Shown: positions 1 through 8,752 of the stretch, one piece after another
Layout of the letters: every line of letters starts with the position of its first letter
Numbering within the stretch: the stretch's first letter is position 1
Assembly (NCBI RefSeq): GCF_003989745.1
Contig: NZ_RZGS01000003.1
Location: 1 to 64,000 of the forward strand
Direction: 5' to 3'
Source of the DNA: Legionella septentrionalis
GTDB lineage: Bacteria; Pseudomonadota; Gammaproteobacteria; Legionellales; Legionellaceae
DNA length: 64,000 nucleotides
Position numbers and translations under genes: made by a program
Notes under the pieces: model-generated
Databases searched by the model: none
The model's input: only the letters and a program-made list of their open reading frames with translations
What the model was told of the DNA's origin: nothing

Positions 1-31
1 GGGCATCATCATACTATCAAAGCTCCTATCG

Positions 32-289
32 CGGGAGAGGGGGTAGATCGAAGTGAAATAGAAAAATTTGTGCTCAATTTAAGATGAAATCTTGTCTAAA
101 AAACTTTAGGGACGTTGCCTAATCAAGGATTGGGCACAGATTTTTAATCTCGCCTCGTTCTACCTCTTCCCGCTATTAGCCTTTGAAAGTAATGGTGGTT
201 TCTCGGGAGAGCGAAGAGCGATTAATTTGAAAAATCCCTGCTCAGATTCAGCCTGGGAAAGCTATGAGAAAACTTCAGGGACGTTGCCT
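32..289. repeat. Diverged direct repeat pair at the 3' end of rnc
   Basis: Two related copies lie about 170 bp apart, at 32-120 and 204-289. Each starts with CGGGAGAG, has a middle block of the form GAAAAAT..TGCTCA, and ends with a 20-bp block (101-120 and 270-289) that differs at one base. The second copy covers the stop and last four codons of rnc. A loose inverted similarity also links about 10-57 with about 150-205, so the stretch could fold. No gene is visible in 1-274. era, which often follows rnc, is not seen here. Whether this is a family of intergenic repeats cannot be told from one window. Confidence 0.5.
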
Positions 290-967
290 GGTGGGTTTTA
301 ATTGCTGCAATAATTGTTTTGCCGCCTGCTGCTCTGCTTTGCGTCTGTTGGCTCCATGTCCTTGGGTTTTTAGCTTAAGCTTTGCAACTTCACACGTTAC
401 ATAAAATATTTGATCGTGTTCTTCGCCATCAATTTTTGTCAGTGTGTATTCGGGGAGGGGATACTTTTCCGCTTGCAAAAATTCCTGCAGCTGAGTTTTG
501 GCATCTTTCAAATTATTATCCAGATTTTTGTCGTTAAGCCGTGATTCATACAGCTTTAAAATCACTTGCTGGCAAGCGTCAAGGCCGCCATCAAGAAAAA
601 CAGCTGCAAATACAGCTTCCAGAGCATCGGCTAAAATGGAAGCACGCCGAAAACCACCACTTTTTAATTCGCCTTGTCCTAGGTACAAATAATCTCCAAG
701 CTGTAGTTCCAGAGCGATTTGTGCCAGCATTTCTCCTTTTACCAAATGGGCGCGCAAACGGCTGAGTTGGCCTTCACTTTGGTCCGGAAATTTTTCAAAT
801 AAGGAATTGGCAATAACAAAACTCAATATTGAATCACCCAGAAATTCCAAACGTTCATTATTGATCATGCCGGCGCTGCAATGAGTCAAGGCTTGAATTA
901 GATAGGCCTGGTTGTTAAAGGTATAGTTCAGGCGCCTCATGAAACGCGGTAAATTATTATTTGCCAA
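275..967 (-). CDS. rnc: Ribonuclease III
   Basis: Double-strand-specific endoribonuclease that matures rRNA precursors and processes structured mRNAs. The 230-residue product has the usual length. The catalytic signature NERLEFLGDSILS lies near residue 37, with further acidic residues around 110-120. A C-terminal double-stranded-RNA-binding domain spans about 155-225 and ends in the typical basic, alanine-rich helix (ANRRKAEQQAAKQLL). The ATG start overlaps the end of the upstream DUF4845 gene by 11 bp, which supports one operon running lepA-lepB-DUF4845-rnc. The last codons lie inside a repeated block. Identification is secure. Confidence 0.97.
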   Translation of the reverse strand: MANNNLPRFMRRLNYTFNNQAYLIQALTHCSAGMINNERLEFLGDSILSFVIANSLFEKFPDQSEGQLSRLRAHLVKGEMLAQIALELQLGDYLYLGQGELKSGGFRRASILADALEAVFAAVFLDGGLDACQQVILKLYESRLNDKNLDNNLKDAKTQLQEFLQAEKYPLPEYTLTKIDGEEHDQIFYVTCEVAKLKLKTQGHGANRRKAEQQAAKQLLQQLKPTRQRP

Positions 968-1340
968 TGTTCACCTCTTTAGATACATCAAAATTAAATA
1001 GAAGGCTGGCGTTACTCACCACGGGTTTTATCACTTGATATTTAATTTTAACCGTAAAATTTCCACCATTCCCTGGAATAACCTGAATTTGGTTTTCCGG
1101 TATTTCTACCCCATTTACATACAATTGGTTCATAAGTTTACTTTTTAAAAGTTGCGCGTTGGCTGATGGATCTGCTGAGAAATCCTCGGCTGGTATTTTT
1201 TTTAGCGCATCGATGGAACGGGTTATCGTATAATTTTCTATGTATACTGGAATAACCCGCATAACGAGTATCCCCAAAATAACGATTACCGCTGCGGTCA
1301 ATAACATGCCGATTACAGTCATTCCTTTTTGCGTATGCAT
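957..1340 (-). CDS. DUF4845 family single-pass membrane protein
   Basis: Protein of 127 residues. The short N-terminal stretch MHTQKGMTVIGML runs into one hydrophobic segment (about 8-30) and then a soluble, probably periplasmic, domain. This architecture, and a place between lepB and rnc, are typical of the DUF4845 family in gammaproteobacteria, whose function is unknown. The N-terminus resembles a type IV pilin-like leader (QKGMTVIGMLLTA), but I see no clear GF[TS]LxE prepilin peptidase site. It is cotranscribed with rnc, overlapping it by 11 bp. Confidence 0.85.
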   Translation of the reverse strand: MHTQKGMTVIGMLLTAAVIVILGILVMRVIPVYIENYTITRSIDALKKIPAEDFSADPSANAQLLKSKLMNQLYVNGVEIPENQIQVIPGNGGNFTVKIKYQVIKPVVSNASLLFNFDVSKEVNIGK

Positions 1341-1378
1341 AATACCTTCCTGGTGATGTGTAAGGTTTAAACTTAATA

Positions 1379-2134
1379 TTAATGAATCAGGTTTCCTATT
1401 TTCGACCAGCGGACGGTGTCTTTCTTACCATTCCAGCTCATCCACACAATGAATGCTTTCCCGCGCAAATATTCATCAGCAACGAATCCCCAAAAACGGC
1501 TATCCGCGCTGTCATCACGGTTATCACCCATCATAAAGTAATGACCAGCAGGCACTTCCACGGCAAAATCGGTAGCTTTTATGTCCGGTCGGATAAAAAT
1601 ATCGTGTTCGATGCCGTTTAGGTTTTCTCTATATTTTGCTACGGCTTTTCCTGAGCTTTCATCCGTTGTGTATTCAACAAATGCTTGTTTGACTTCCTGG
1701 CCATTGATGGTCAGTACTTTGTTGCGATATTCAATCTTATCACCGGGCACGCCAATGACTCGTTTAATGTAATCATAGGATGGATCAGGCGGCCAACGGA
1801 ACACGGCTATTTCACCACGTTTGGGGTTTGCGATGGAAATGGCTTTCTTTTCCCAAACGGGCAAGCGCAACCCGTAGGCAAATTTATTTACGGCTACGAA
1901 ATCGCCAACCAGTAAAGTAGGTTCCAGGGAGCCGGATGGGATGCGGAAAGGTTCCACCAAAAAAGAACGCAACAGTAAAACAATTAAAAATACTGGGAAA
2001 AACGAGCGCGAATACTCTACAATGCGTGAGGCTTGTTTGCCAGGCTTGCGTTTTTTTGCCCAAAATAACACATCCAGTAAATAAATAACCCCGCTTAGCA
2101 GGGTTAAGATGACCAACATTAAAGCAAAATTCAT
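1379..2134 (-). CDS. lepB: Signal peptidase I
   Basis: Inner-membrane serine protease that removes signal peptides from exported proteins. Two hydrophobic segments (about 3-24 and 44-60) precede the catalytic domain. The nucleophile is Ser69 in PSGSLEPTL, and the general base is Lys124 in YIKRVIGVPGD. The C-terminal box MGDNRDDSADSRFWG is present. The usual Met-Met after the active serine is Leu-Glu here, which is tolerated in the family. The gene lies 18 bp downstream of lepA, the widespread lepA-lepB arrangement. Length (251) is slightly below the E. coli enzyme because a periplasmic loop is shorter. Confidence 0.96.
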   Translation of the reverse strand: MNFALMLVILTLLSGVIYLLDVLFWAKKRKPGKQASRIVEYSRSFFPVFLIVLLLRSFLVEPFRIPSGSLEPTLLVGDFVAVNKFAYGLRLPVWEKKAISIANPKRGEIAVFRWPPDPSYDYIKRVIGVPGDKIEYRNKVLTINGQEVKQAFVEYTTDESSGKAVAKYRENLNGIEHDIFIRPDIKATDFAVEVPAGHYFMMGDNRDDSADSRFWGFVADEYLRGKAFIVWMSWNGKKDTVRWSKIGNLIH

Positions 2135-2152
2135 GCAGAATTACCTCTAAAG

Positions 2153-3958
2153 TTATTTTTTCCTATCGGTTTGAAAAACAGCCATGAATGCTTCTTGGGG
2201 AATTTCTACATGCCCCACTTGTTTCATACGTTTTTTACCAGCTTTTTGTTTTTCTAATAATTTTCGTTTGCGCGTTATGTCGCCGCCGTAGCATTTTGCG
2301 GTTACGTTTTTACGTAATGCTTTTACTGTTTGGCGGGCAATGATATGGCTGCCCAAGGCTGCTTGGATGGCCACATCAAACATTTGCCGGGGGATTAATT
2401 CGCGCATTTTATCGACCAGCGCTTTTCCACGGCTGTGGGCGGTGGCACGATGCACGATTACCGCAAGCGCATCCACTTTTTCGCTGTTGATAAGAATATC
2501 CATTTTTACCAAATCCGCTTCCTGGAAGCGTAAGAAGTTATAATCCAAGGAAGCATAACCTCGGCTTACGGATTTTAAGCGGTCAAAGAAATCTGAAACC
2601 ACTTCACTCATCGGTAAATCGTAAGTTACCGAAACCTGCCGGCCGCTGTATGTCATATTCACTTGTACGCCGCGTCTTTCAACGCATAAGGAAATGATTT
2701 GCCCAAGATAATCTTGTGGTACTAATATATTGGCGCGCACAATGGGTTCAAGCATTTGCTTAATTTGCGGGGAAGGTGGCAGCCGTGATGGGTTGTCCAT
2801 CATCAAGGTTTCACCTTTGGTGGTGATAACTTGATAAATAACGGTAGGAGCCGTTGAAATCAACTCCAAATTATACTCACGCTCTAAACGCTCCTGGATG
2901 ATTTCCATATGCAGCATGCCAAGAAAACCGCAGCGGAAGCCAAAGCCAAGTGCGTCGGAAGATTCAGGCTCATAAAAAAGAGAAGCATCGTTTAGGCTTA
3001 ATTTCGCCAAGGCTTCACGGAAGGCTTCAAAATCGTCTGAACTGATGGGGAAAAGACCGGCATACACTTGCGGCTTTACTTTCTGGAAACCGGGTAATGG
3101 TTTTTCCGCTTGATTTTTTTCCAAAGTCAGCGTATCGCCTACAGGCGCACCATGAATGTCTTTAATGCCAGCAACGACATAGCCGACTTCCCCGGCTTGC
3201 AATGCGTCTGTCGCTGTGCGCTTAGGTGTAAATATACCCACTTGATCCACTTCATATGCCCGGCCGGTAGACATAACCCGCAATTTATCGCCTTTGCGCA
3301 ACGAGCCGTTTACGATGCGTACCAAAGAGATGACGCCTAAATAACTGTCGAACCAGGAATCTATGATTAACGCTTGTAAGGGAGCTGCAATTTCGCCTTG
3401 GGGTGCTGGTATGCGGTTGACTAGTGCTTCCAGTACGTCCTCGACACCCAAACCGCTTTTGGCGCTCACGCGAATGGCATCATGAGCTTCAAGACCGATG
3501 ATGTCTTCAATTTCCGTGATTACGCGCTCAGGCTCTGCTTGCGGCAAATCAATTTTGTTCAGCACGGGAAGAACTTCAAGGCCCTGGTCAATGGCGGTGT
3601 AACACACGGCAACGGTTTGTGCTTCTACGCCCTGTGCCGCATCCACAACCAGTATAGCCCCTTCACAAGCAGCCAGGGAGCGCGATACTTCATAACTGAA
3701 ATCCACGTGTCCTGGAGTGTCAATAAAATTGAGAAGATAAGTTTTGCCGTCACGGGATTTATAATTTAACGAAACGCTTTGGGCTTTGATGGTAATGCCG
3801 CGTTCACGCTCGATATCCATAGAATCCAAGACTTGGTCGGCCATTTCCCGATCGGACAAGCCGCCGCATAATTGGATAAACCGGTCAGCCAGAGTCGATT
3901 TGCCATGATCGATATGGGCAATAATAGAAAAGTTACGAATACGCGTTAAGTCGCTCAA
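2153..3958 (-). CDS. lepA: Elongation factor 4 (LepA), ribosome-associated GTPase
   Basis: Translation-factor GTPase of 601 residues that acts on stalled or initiating ribosomes. The G1 loop [13 protein letters not shown] begins near residue 14. The G3 region [19 protein letters not shown] and the G4 motif NKIDLP are intact. The EF4-specific C-terminal domain is complete, with the [19 protein letters not shown] segment. It is the first gene of the leftward lepA-lepB-DUF4845-rnc cluster. The 254 bp between it and mltB should hold divergent promoters. Identification is unambiguous. Confidence 0.98.
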   Translation of the reverse strand: MSDLTRIRNFSIIAHIDHGKSTLADRFIQLCGGLSDREMADQVLDSMDIERERGITIKAQSVSLNYKSRDGKTYLLNFIDTPGHVDFSYEVSRSLAACEGAILVVDAAQGVEAQTVAVCYTAIDQGLEVLPVLNKIDLPQAEPERVITEIEDIIGLEAHDAIRVSAKSGLGVEDVLEALVNRIPAPQGEIAAPLQALIIDSWFDSYLGVISLVRIVNGSLRKGDKLRVMSTGRAYEVDQVGIFTPKRTATDALQAGEVGYVVAGIKDIHGAPVGDTLTLEKNQAEKPLPGFQKVKPQVYAGLFPISSDDFEAFREALAKLSLNDASLFYEPESSDALGFGFRCGFLGMLHMEIIQERLEREYNLELISTAPTVIYQVITTKGETLMMDNPSRLPPSPQIKQMLEPIVRANILVPQDYLGQIISLCVERRGVQVNMTYSGRQVSVTYDLPMSEVVSDFFDRLKSVSRGYASLDYNFLRFQEADLVKMDILINSEKVDALAVIVHRATAHSRGKALVDKMRELIPRQMFDVAIQAALGSHIIARQTVKALRKNVTAKCYGGDITRKRKLLEKQKAGKKRMKQVGHVEIPQEAFMAVFQTDRKK

Positions 3959-4212
3959 CTGAAAAACCTGCTGGTAAATTGGGCTATTTTAACGTAATTA
4001 TTGGTATCCAGAAAGAGGATAAGGATATTTGCCGAGGCTTTGCTGCAATTATTGCCAGTGACAAAGAAAGCGCCCAGGTTCTACGCCACTATGTGGATGG
4101 CACGGCCCGAGTGAGCAAGGCAGCGGTTTGTGCTGAATTTAAGACAGGTGAAGATTGCAAAATATGGCGAATCCATGGATGATCAAGTCCAGGTTTTTTG
4201 AGAGGATAATTC
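3959..4212. other. Divergent intergenic region between lepA and mltB
   Basis: This 254-bp stretch separates the leftward lepA operon from rightward mltB. It can be read as a 67-codon open frame on the plus strand (3979-4182), but that frame matches nothing I recognise and has no clear ribosome-binding site, so I do not call a gene. The only clear signal is an AGAGGA ribosome-binding site just before the mltB ATG. An AT-rich stretch near 3984-3995 could be part of the lepA promoter. Confidence 0.4.
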
Positions 4213-5229
4213 ATGCGAAATATGGGTAAACTTGTTTTAATGTTTTTTCTAATGTGCTGCTCTATTGCTCATGCAGATGAATCTTTGCTCAAACGTAAAG
4301 ACGTGCAACGATTTGTAAGCGACATGGTACGTCATCACGGCTTCGATAAACGGCAACTTTTAGCTATTTTAAGGGAAGCGCAATATCAGCCCCAAATCAT
4401 TGAATCGATGAATAAGCCCTTTGAGAAAAAGACTTGGGATGTATATAAAGCCTTGTTTTTGACAGAAGAGCGCGTGCAAAAAGGAATTGAATTTTGGCGG
4501 ATGAACCAGGCTGCCCTAGAAAAAGCGCAGAAACGATTTGGAGTCCCTGCGCATATCATTGTGGCCATTATCGGCGTCGAAACCCTTTATGGTGAACGGC
4601 AAGGGAATTATCGCGTCCTGGATGCCTTGTCCACCTTGGCATTTTATTACCCGAAACGTGCGGAATTTTTTACCAAAGAGTTGAAAGAATACTTATTGCT
4701 TTGTCGCGAACAAAGAGTTTCTGTCACAGAGTACAAAGGATCTTATGCAGGCGCTATCGGTAAACCGCAATTTATGCCGAGCAGCTATCGGTTTTATGCT
4801 GTGGATTTTACCGGAAATGGTAAGCGCGATTTAGTGAATGACGATCGAGATGTCATAGGCAGCGTTGCCAATTATTTCCATAAGCATGGTTGGAAAATGA
4901 ATGAGGGCGTTGCTGAGCCTGCCATCGTGAACGGCAGTTCCTACAAGCAAATCCAGAGCAATGCCAGAAAGGCGGAGTATGATTATTCACGTATTGTTGC
5001 GGCGGGAATAACACCTGTGGTGCAAGCGGCAAATCATCCGCACAAAGTAGGTCTCATTGAGTTAACAACGCCGGAGGGGCAAGAATTTTGGCTGGCTTAT
5101 CCCAATTTTTATGTCATTACGCGCTACAATACGAGTCCGCAATATGCATTGGTGGTTTATTTGTTATCGCAGCAGCTACAGCGGCAGTGGGCAGCTATCA
5201 AAGCCAGCTCTGCCACGAATTTAACTTAA
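4213..5229 (+). CDS. mltB: Membrane-bound lytic murein transglycosylase B
   Basis: Cleaves the glycan strands of peptidoglycan to give 1,6-anhydromuropeptides, acting in the periplasm. A signal peptide of about 21 residues ends in SIAHA. The catalytic glutamate is Glu123 in the family motif IIGVETLYGERQGNYRVLDAL, and GAIGKPQFMPSSYRFYAVDF, the second signature of SltB-type enzymes, follows. No lipobox cysteine sits at the predicted cleavage site (the two cysteines lie inside the hydrophobic core), so the protein may be soluble rather than a lipoprotein. The start follows AGAGGA with good spacing. Confidence 0.93.
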   Translation: MRNMGKLVLMFFLMCCSIAHADESLLKRKDVQRFVSDMVRHHGFDKRQLLAILREAQYQPQIIESMNKPFEKKTWDVYKALFLTEERVQKGIEFWRMNQAALEKAQKRFGVPAHIIVAIIGVETLYGERQGNYRVLDALSTLAFYYPKRAEFFTKELKEYLLLCREQRVSVTEYKGSYAGAIGKPQFMPSSYRFYAVDFTGNGKRDLVNDDRDVIGSVANYFHKHGWKMNEGVAEPAIVNGSSYKQIQSNARKAEYDYSRIVAAGITPVVQAANHPHKVGLIELTTPEGQEFWLAYPNFYVITRYNTSPQYALVVYLLSQQLQRQWAAIKASSATNLT

Positions 5230-5255
5230 CAAACAAGGCAGTATAAGGGATTAAT

Positions 5256-6398
5256 GTGGCCACTTGTTTTTTATTCATCCAGGGGATGGATGACGAGAAT
5301 TGCTTGAGCCTCCGGCTTGGAGAAGATGGGGATGTGGATGTCCCCCTTAAGACCCGTTCATTTTCTGAAATAAAAAGCCTGCAAAAAGATGCCAGGACGT
5401 TTGTCATTTTGCCGGCTGAAGTGAGCAGCTTGTATGAGGTGGAATTGCCCTGGCTTTTAGAGCGCAAGGCACGGGCTGCCATTCCTTATGCCTTGGAAGA
5501 ACAATTGGCCCAAAACGTAGTGTCGTTGCATTTTGCCTATGACAGACGTCACTATCAGAATGGCCGATACCTGGTCGGCGTTATTGATAAAGACTATTTA
5601 CACAATCTATTGGCGAAGCTTGCGCAAGCTGGGCTAGCTTTCGATGCAATCACCTTGGACTGGTTTGCATTGAAAGACGATGAGGCTTGCATTTCCGAAA
5701 CCAGCTTGCTCATCCGTGAGGAGCATTTTAAAGGGGCATTAAGTTTTGCATTGGCAAGCCGCTACCTAATGAACAAACCCGCGTCGTTAAACCTCTTTTC
5801 TTTTTCCGATAGCCCCGATTTGGGCTATTCATCCGCAAATAAGCTGGATAGCTCCTCCCAGCTGTGGATTGCCAAGCGCTTGTATGAAGTCCCATTTTTA
5901 AATTTTTGTCAGGGAGAATTTCAACTGCGCTCCGCACAATATAATAACCGTTATTGGTATGCGGTTGGCGCCGGTTTGGCAGGAACTTGGTTAGTGGTCT
6001 GGTTAGTAATGAATATTTTCAATTTGTATTTTTTGAGTAAGGAAAATCGCAAATTGGACGAACAAATTGCAGTAATTTACAAGCAATTTTTTCCGGAAGC
6101 ACGGCAAGTGATTAGTCCAAAATTTCGCATTACCCAATTGCTGAATTCCAAAACGGGGGATGACAACCCATTATGGCCGTTACTAGCCAAATTGACGCAA
6201 GCATTTAACCCGGACGAATTTAAAATCCAGCAATTCCGTTTCCAGAATCAAGCGTTGACGGTCACTTTGGCCAGCAAGAATTTTGCGGCGCTGGAGCAAT
6301 TACAGCAAAAATTGCAGCAAGCTGGGGTAACGGTGAAACAAACCCAAGCCGCATCGTCTGAGCAGGAAGTATTAGCCACCCTGGAGTTAAACTTGTGA
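5256..6398 (+). CDS. lspL: Type II secretion system inner-membrane protein GspL (LspL)
   Basis: GspL anchors the secretion ATPase GspE at the inner membrane and contacts GspM. The N-terminal cytoplasmic actin-like domain (about 1-220) carries the conserved stretch LPWLLERKARAAIPYALEEQLA. One membrane segment lies at about 232-255 (AGLAGTWLVVWLVMNIF), followed by a ferredoxin-like periplasmic domain. The start is a GTG preceded by AAGGGA; an ATG two bases upstream is out of frame. It overlaps the next gene by 4 bp (GTGA), so translation is probably coupled. In Legionella the lsp genes are scattered over several loci, with lspL-lspM forming one pair. Confidence 0.93.
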   Translation: MATCFLFIQGMDDENCLSLRLGEDGDVDVPLKTRSFSEIKSLQKDARTFVILPAEVSSLYEVELPWLLERKARAAIPYALEEQLAQNVVSLHFAYDRRHYQNGRYLVGVIDKDYLHNLLAKLAQAGLAFDAITLDWFALKDDEACISETSLLIREEHFKGALSFALASRYLMNKPASLNLFSFSDSPDLGYSSANKLDSSSQLWIAKRLYEVPFLNFCQGEFQLRSAQYNNRYWYAVGAGLAGTWLVVWLVMNIFNLYFLSKENRKLDEQIAVIYKQFFPEARQVISPKFRITQLLNSKTGDDNPLWPLLAKLTQAFNPDEFKIQQFRFQNQALTVTLASKNFAALEQLQQKLQQAGVTVKQTQAASSEQEVLATLELNL

Positions 6399-6868
6399 AG
6401 GCATATTGGAATAACTTAAATGAGCGTGAACGCTGGTTGTTAGGCGTTGGATTTTTGGTATGTATTTTTTATTTATTTTATTTATTATTGTACTCACCGC
6501 TGGTCAATGCCATACAAAGTAAAAAACAACAGCTAGCCGAAAAGCGGGAAACCCTTAATTGGATGCAGCAAGTGCGGCAGCAGCATAAGGCAGGAGGACG
6601 TCCGGCAGAAAGGTTGAATAATACGCAATTATTAACTGCTGTGGCCAATCAATTAAACACATCGGATGTCAAATCTTATACGCATCAATTGCAACAAACC
6701 GCTAATGGAGATGTGCAATTGAGTTTTGAACGAGTACCGTACGCGGTTTTTATTCACTGGTTATGGTTATTGAATCAAAAATACGCATTGACCATAAAGC
6801 AATTCAATGCGGAGCAGAATGATACACCAGGAATCGTTAAAGCCGTCGTCATCTTGTCGGCGCAGTAA
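6395..6868 (+). CDS. lspM: Type II secretion system protein GspM (LspM)
   Basis: Small bitopic partner of GspL. The 157-residue protein has a short cytoplasmic start with the family hallmark YWNNLNERERWLL, one membrane helix (about 17-35), a coiled segment, and a ferredoxin-like periplasmic domain. The GTG start overlaps the lspL stop. GspM sequences diverge quickly, so the name rests on the N-terminal signature, the topology and the position after lspL. The two genes form the inner-membrane platform used by the general secretion pathway; the remaining components are not in this window. Confidence 0.9.
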   Translation: MKAYWNNLNERERWLLGVGFLVCIFYLFYLLLYSPLVNAIQSKKQQLAEKRETLNWMQQVRQQHKAGGRPAERLNNTQLLTAVANQLNTSDVKSYTHQLQQTANGDVQLSFERVPYAVFIHWLWLLNQKYALTIKQFNAEQNDTPGIVKAVVILSAQ

Positions 6869-6881
6869 TCTAAATTGCACC

Positions 6882-6910
6882 TTGAATTTCATTTAAGCTG
6901 GTGCTAGGGT
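6882..6910 (+). promoter_or_regulatory. Possible promoter of the dsbA2-like gene
   Basis: TTGAAT and TAGGGT are separated by 17 bp, and the -10 has a TGC extension. The -10 itself is poor. If real, transcription would start near 6917, which favours the internal GTG start of the following gene over the more upstream ATG at 6916. Confidence 0.35.
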
Positions 6911-6942
6911 TCGTGATGAAAAATATGATAAAGGGGAAAGGT

Positions 6943-7710
6943 GTGAAATTAACAAGCATTTTAACAGCAGGAGCGTTGGCCGCGGTTATAGCATCACCGG
7001 TTAGTGCTGCAGAAACCATGTCAGCCGAACAAAAAAAAGAAATTGAACAAATTATTCATGATTATTTAGTCAATAATCCGGAAGTATTGGTAGAAGCTTC
7101 ACAAGCTTTGCAACAAAAGCAACAGCAAAGCATGCAAGAACAAGCAAAAGGCGCCATTATTGAAAATGCCGAGCAATTGTTCAACGAAAAGTTGGCTATT
7201 GCTGGCAATCCCAAAGGGAATGTGACCTTGGTCGAGTTTTTTGATTATCAATGCATCCACTGCAAGAAAATGAAGCCTATTATCAGTGCACTCATTAAGA
7301 AAGATGCTAATTTACGGGTGATTTACAAAGAATTTCCTATCTTTGGTAAAAGTTCTGAATTAGCTTCGCAAGTTGCATTAGCGGCTGCCATGCAGGGTAA
7401 ATACCAACAAATGCATGATGCCCTGTTAGATTTGAACAAACGTTTGGATGAAACCATCATTATGGATGCTGCCAAATCGGTTGGGCTTGACTTAGAAAAA
7501 TTGAAAAAAGACATGGAAAGCAAGCAGGTGATGGATGCCTTGAATGCCAATCGTGAATTGGCGGAAAAAATGCACTTGATGGGAACGCCTGCATTCATCA
7601 TTGCGGCTACCCCGGGTGGTCAATTCAAAAAGGACAGCGAACCTGCTTTCATTCCAGGGGCTGCCAGCGAAGAAACGTTACAAGACTTAATTAAAAAAGC
7701 TGAAGGTTAA
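6943..7710 (+). CDS. DsbA2/Com1-like periplasmic disulfide oxidoreductase
   Basis: Thioredoxin-fold enzyme that makes or reshuffles disulfides in exported proteins. The active site CIHC lies in FFDYQCIHCKKMKP, and the cis-Pro loop is MGTPAFII. A helical N-terminal extension rich in Gln and Glu precedes the thioredoxin domain; in Coxiella Com1 and Legionella DsbA2 such an extension makes dimers. I chose the GTG at 6943: it has a strong AGGGGAAAGG site 5' of it and yields a compact signal peptide ending in SPVSA. ATGs at 6916 and 6925 are alternatives. Sitting next to lspLM, it may serve proteins exported for type II or type IV secretion; that is inference. Confidence 0.88.
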   Translation: MKLTSILTAGALAAVIASPVSAAETMSAEQKKEIEQIIHDYLVNNPEVLVEASQALQQKQQQSMQEQAKGAIIENAEQLFNEKLAIAGNPKGNVTLVEFFDYQCIHCKKMKPIISALIKKDANLRVIYKEFPIFGKSSELASQVALAAAMQGKYQQMHDALLDLNKRLDETIIMDAAKSVGLDLEKLKKDMESKQVMDALNANRELAEKMHLMGTPAFIIAATPGGQFKKDSEPAFIPGAASEETLQDLIKKAEG

Positions 7711-7722
7711 TAGATATATAGC

Positions 7723-7750
7723 GCGCCTGGCGGTAGAGTGACCCAGGCGC
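7723..7750 (+). terminator. GC-rich hairpin after the dsbA2-like gene
   Basis: An 8-bp perfect stem (GCGCCTGG with CCAGGCGC) closes a 12-base loop, 13 bp after the stop codon. No T-run follows, so it may act as a weak terminator or as an mRNA 3'-end stabiliser. Confidence 0.45.
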
Positions 7751-7810
7751 TAATCCTCGTGATAGTTCGCATCAACTATTAAACCAATTCTGTTGTAATC
7801 CGAGATACAA

Positions 7811-8704
7811 ATGACAAAACCGAGCACTTTTCAGGATATTATTTTAACTCTGCAAGAATTTTGGGCGGCTCAAGGTTGTGTAATTTTGCAACCTTTGGAT
7901 ATGGAAGTAGGGGCAGGCACATTTCATCCTGCAACCTTCTTGCGAGCCATTGGTCCTGAGCCTTGGTTTGCAGCATATGTGCAGCCTTCACGCCGGCCTA
8001 CAGACGGTCGCTACGGGGAAAATCCGAATCGAGTACAGCATTATTATCAATTTCAGGTAGTACTAAAACCTTCCCCCCTGGACATCCAGGAAAAATATTT
8101 GGATTCCTTGCGTGCTTTAGGGGTTGATCCTTTAGTCGATGATATTCGTTTCGTCGAAGATAACTGGGAGTCCCCTACGCTTGGTGCTTGGGGGTTGGGT
8201 TGGGAAGTATGGCAAAATGGCATGGAAGTGTCACAATTTACCTATTTCCAGCAAGTGGGCGGTTTGACTTGCAAGCCTGTAACCGGGGAATTGACATACG
8301 GCCTGGAACGTTTAGCCATGTTTATTTTAGGTGTGGATAATATGTTTGATATGCCTTGGAGTGAAACAGCCATGGGCATGGTCACGTATGGGGATGTATT
8401 TCATCAAAATGAAGTGGAAATGTCGGCCTATAATTTCGAACATGCCAATGTCCCTGCTTTATTCAAGCAATTTGATTATTATGAAGAAGAAGCGCAAAAA
8501 TTAATCGCCTTGCAGCTGCCATTGCCGGCTTACGAAATGGTAATGAAAGCTTCGCATACGTTTAATTTGTTAGACGCACGACATGCTATTTCAGTAACTG
8601 AGCGGCAACGCTACATTTTACGGGTACGGCAATTGTCCAGAGCTGTGGCTCTTGCCTATTATCAAGCACGTGAAGCGCTTGGTTTCCCCATGCTCGCTAA
8701 ATAA
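7811..8704 (+). CDS. glyQ: Glycyl-tRNA synthetase alpha subunit
   Basis: Catalytic subunit of the bacterial alpha2-beta2 glycyl-tRNA synthetase, which activates glycine with ATP. The protein (297 residues) starts [19 protein letters not shown] and carries the class II motifs in the block from [20 protein letters not shown] onwards, including [19 protein letters not shown]. Length and sequence are typical. It is followed after 48 bp by glyS, the beta subunit, as in most gammaproteobacteria. Confidence 0.98.
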   Translation: MTKPSTFQDIILTLQEFWAAQGCVILQPLDMEVGAGTFHPATFLRAIGPEPWFAAYVQPSRRPTDGRYGENPNRVQHYYQFQVVLKPSPLDIQEKYLDSLRALGVDPLVDDIRFVEDNWESPTLGAWGLGWEVWQNGMEVSQFTYFQQVGGLTCKPVTGELTYGLERLAMFILGVDNMFDMPWSETAMGMVTYGDVFHQNEVEMSAYNFEHANVPALFKQFDYYEEEAQKLIALQLPLPAYEMVMKASHTFNLLDARHAISVTERQRYILRVRQLSRAVALAYYQAREALGFPMLAK

Positions 8705-8752
8705 TATTGGTTGCGATCCGAAGCTTGGATTGCGAAGGTACAGGTGTATAAG

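Noticed and set aside
3979-4182. Open frame of 67 codons between lepA and mltB
   Set aside because: No ribosome-binding site, no recognisable family, and it fills a region that must hold two divergent promoters.
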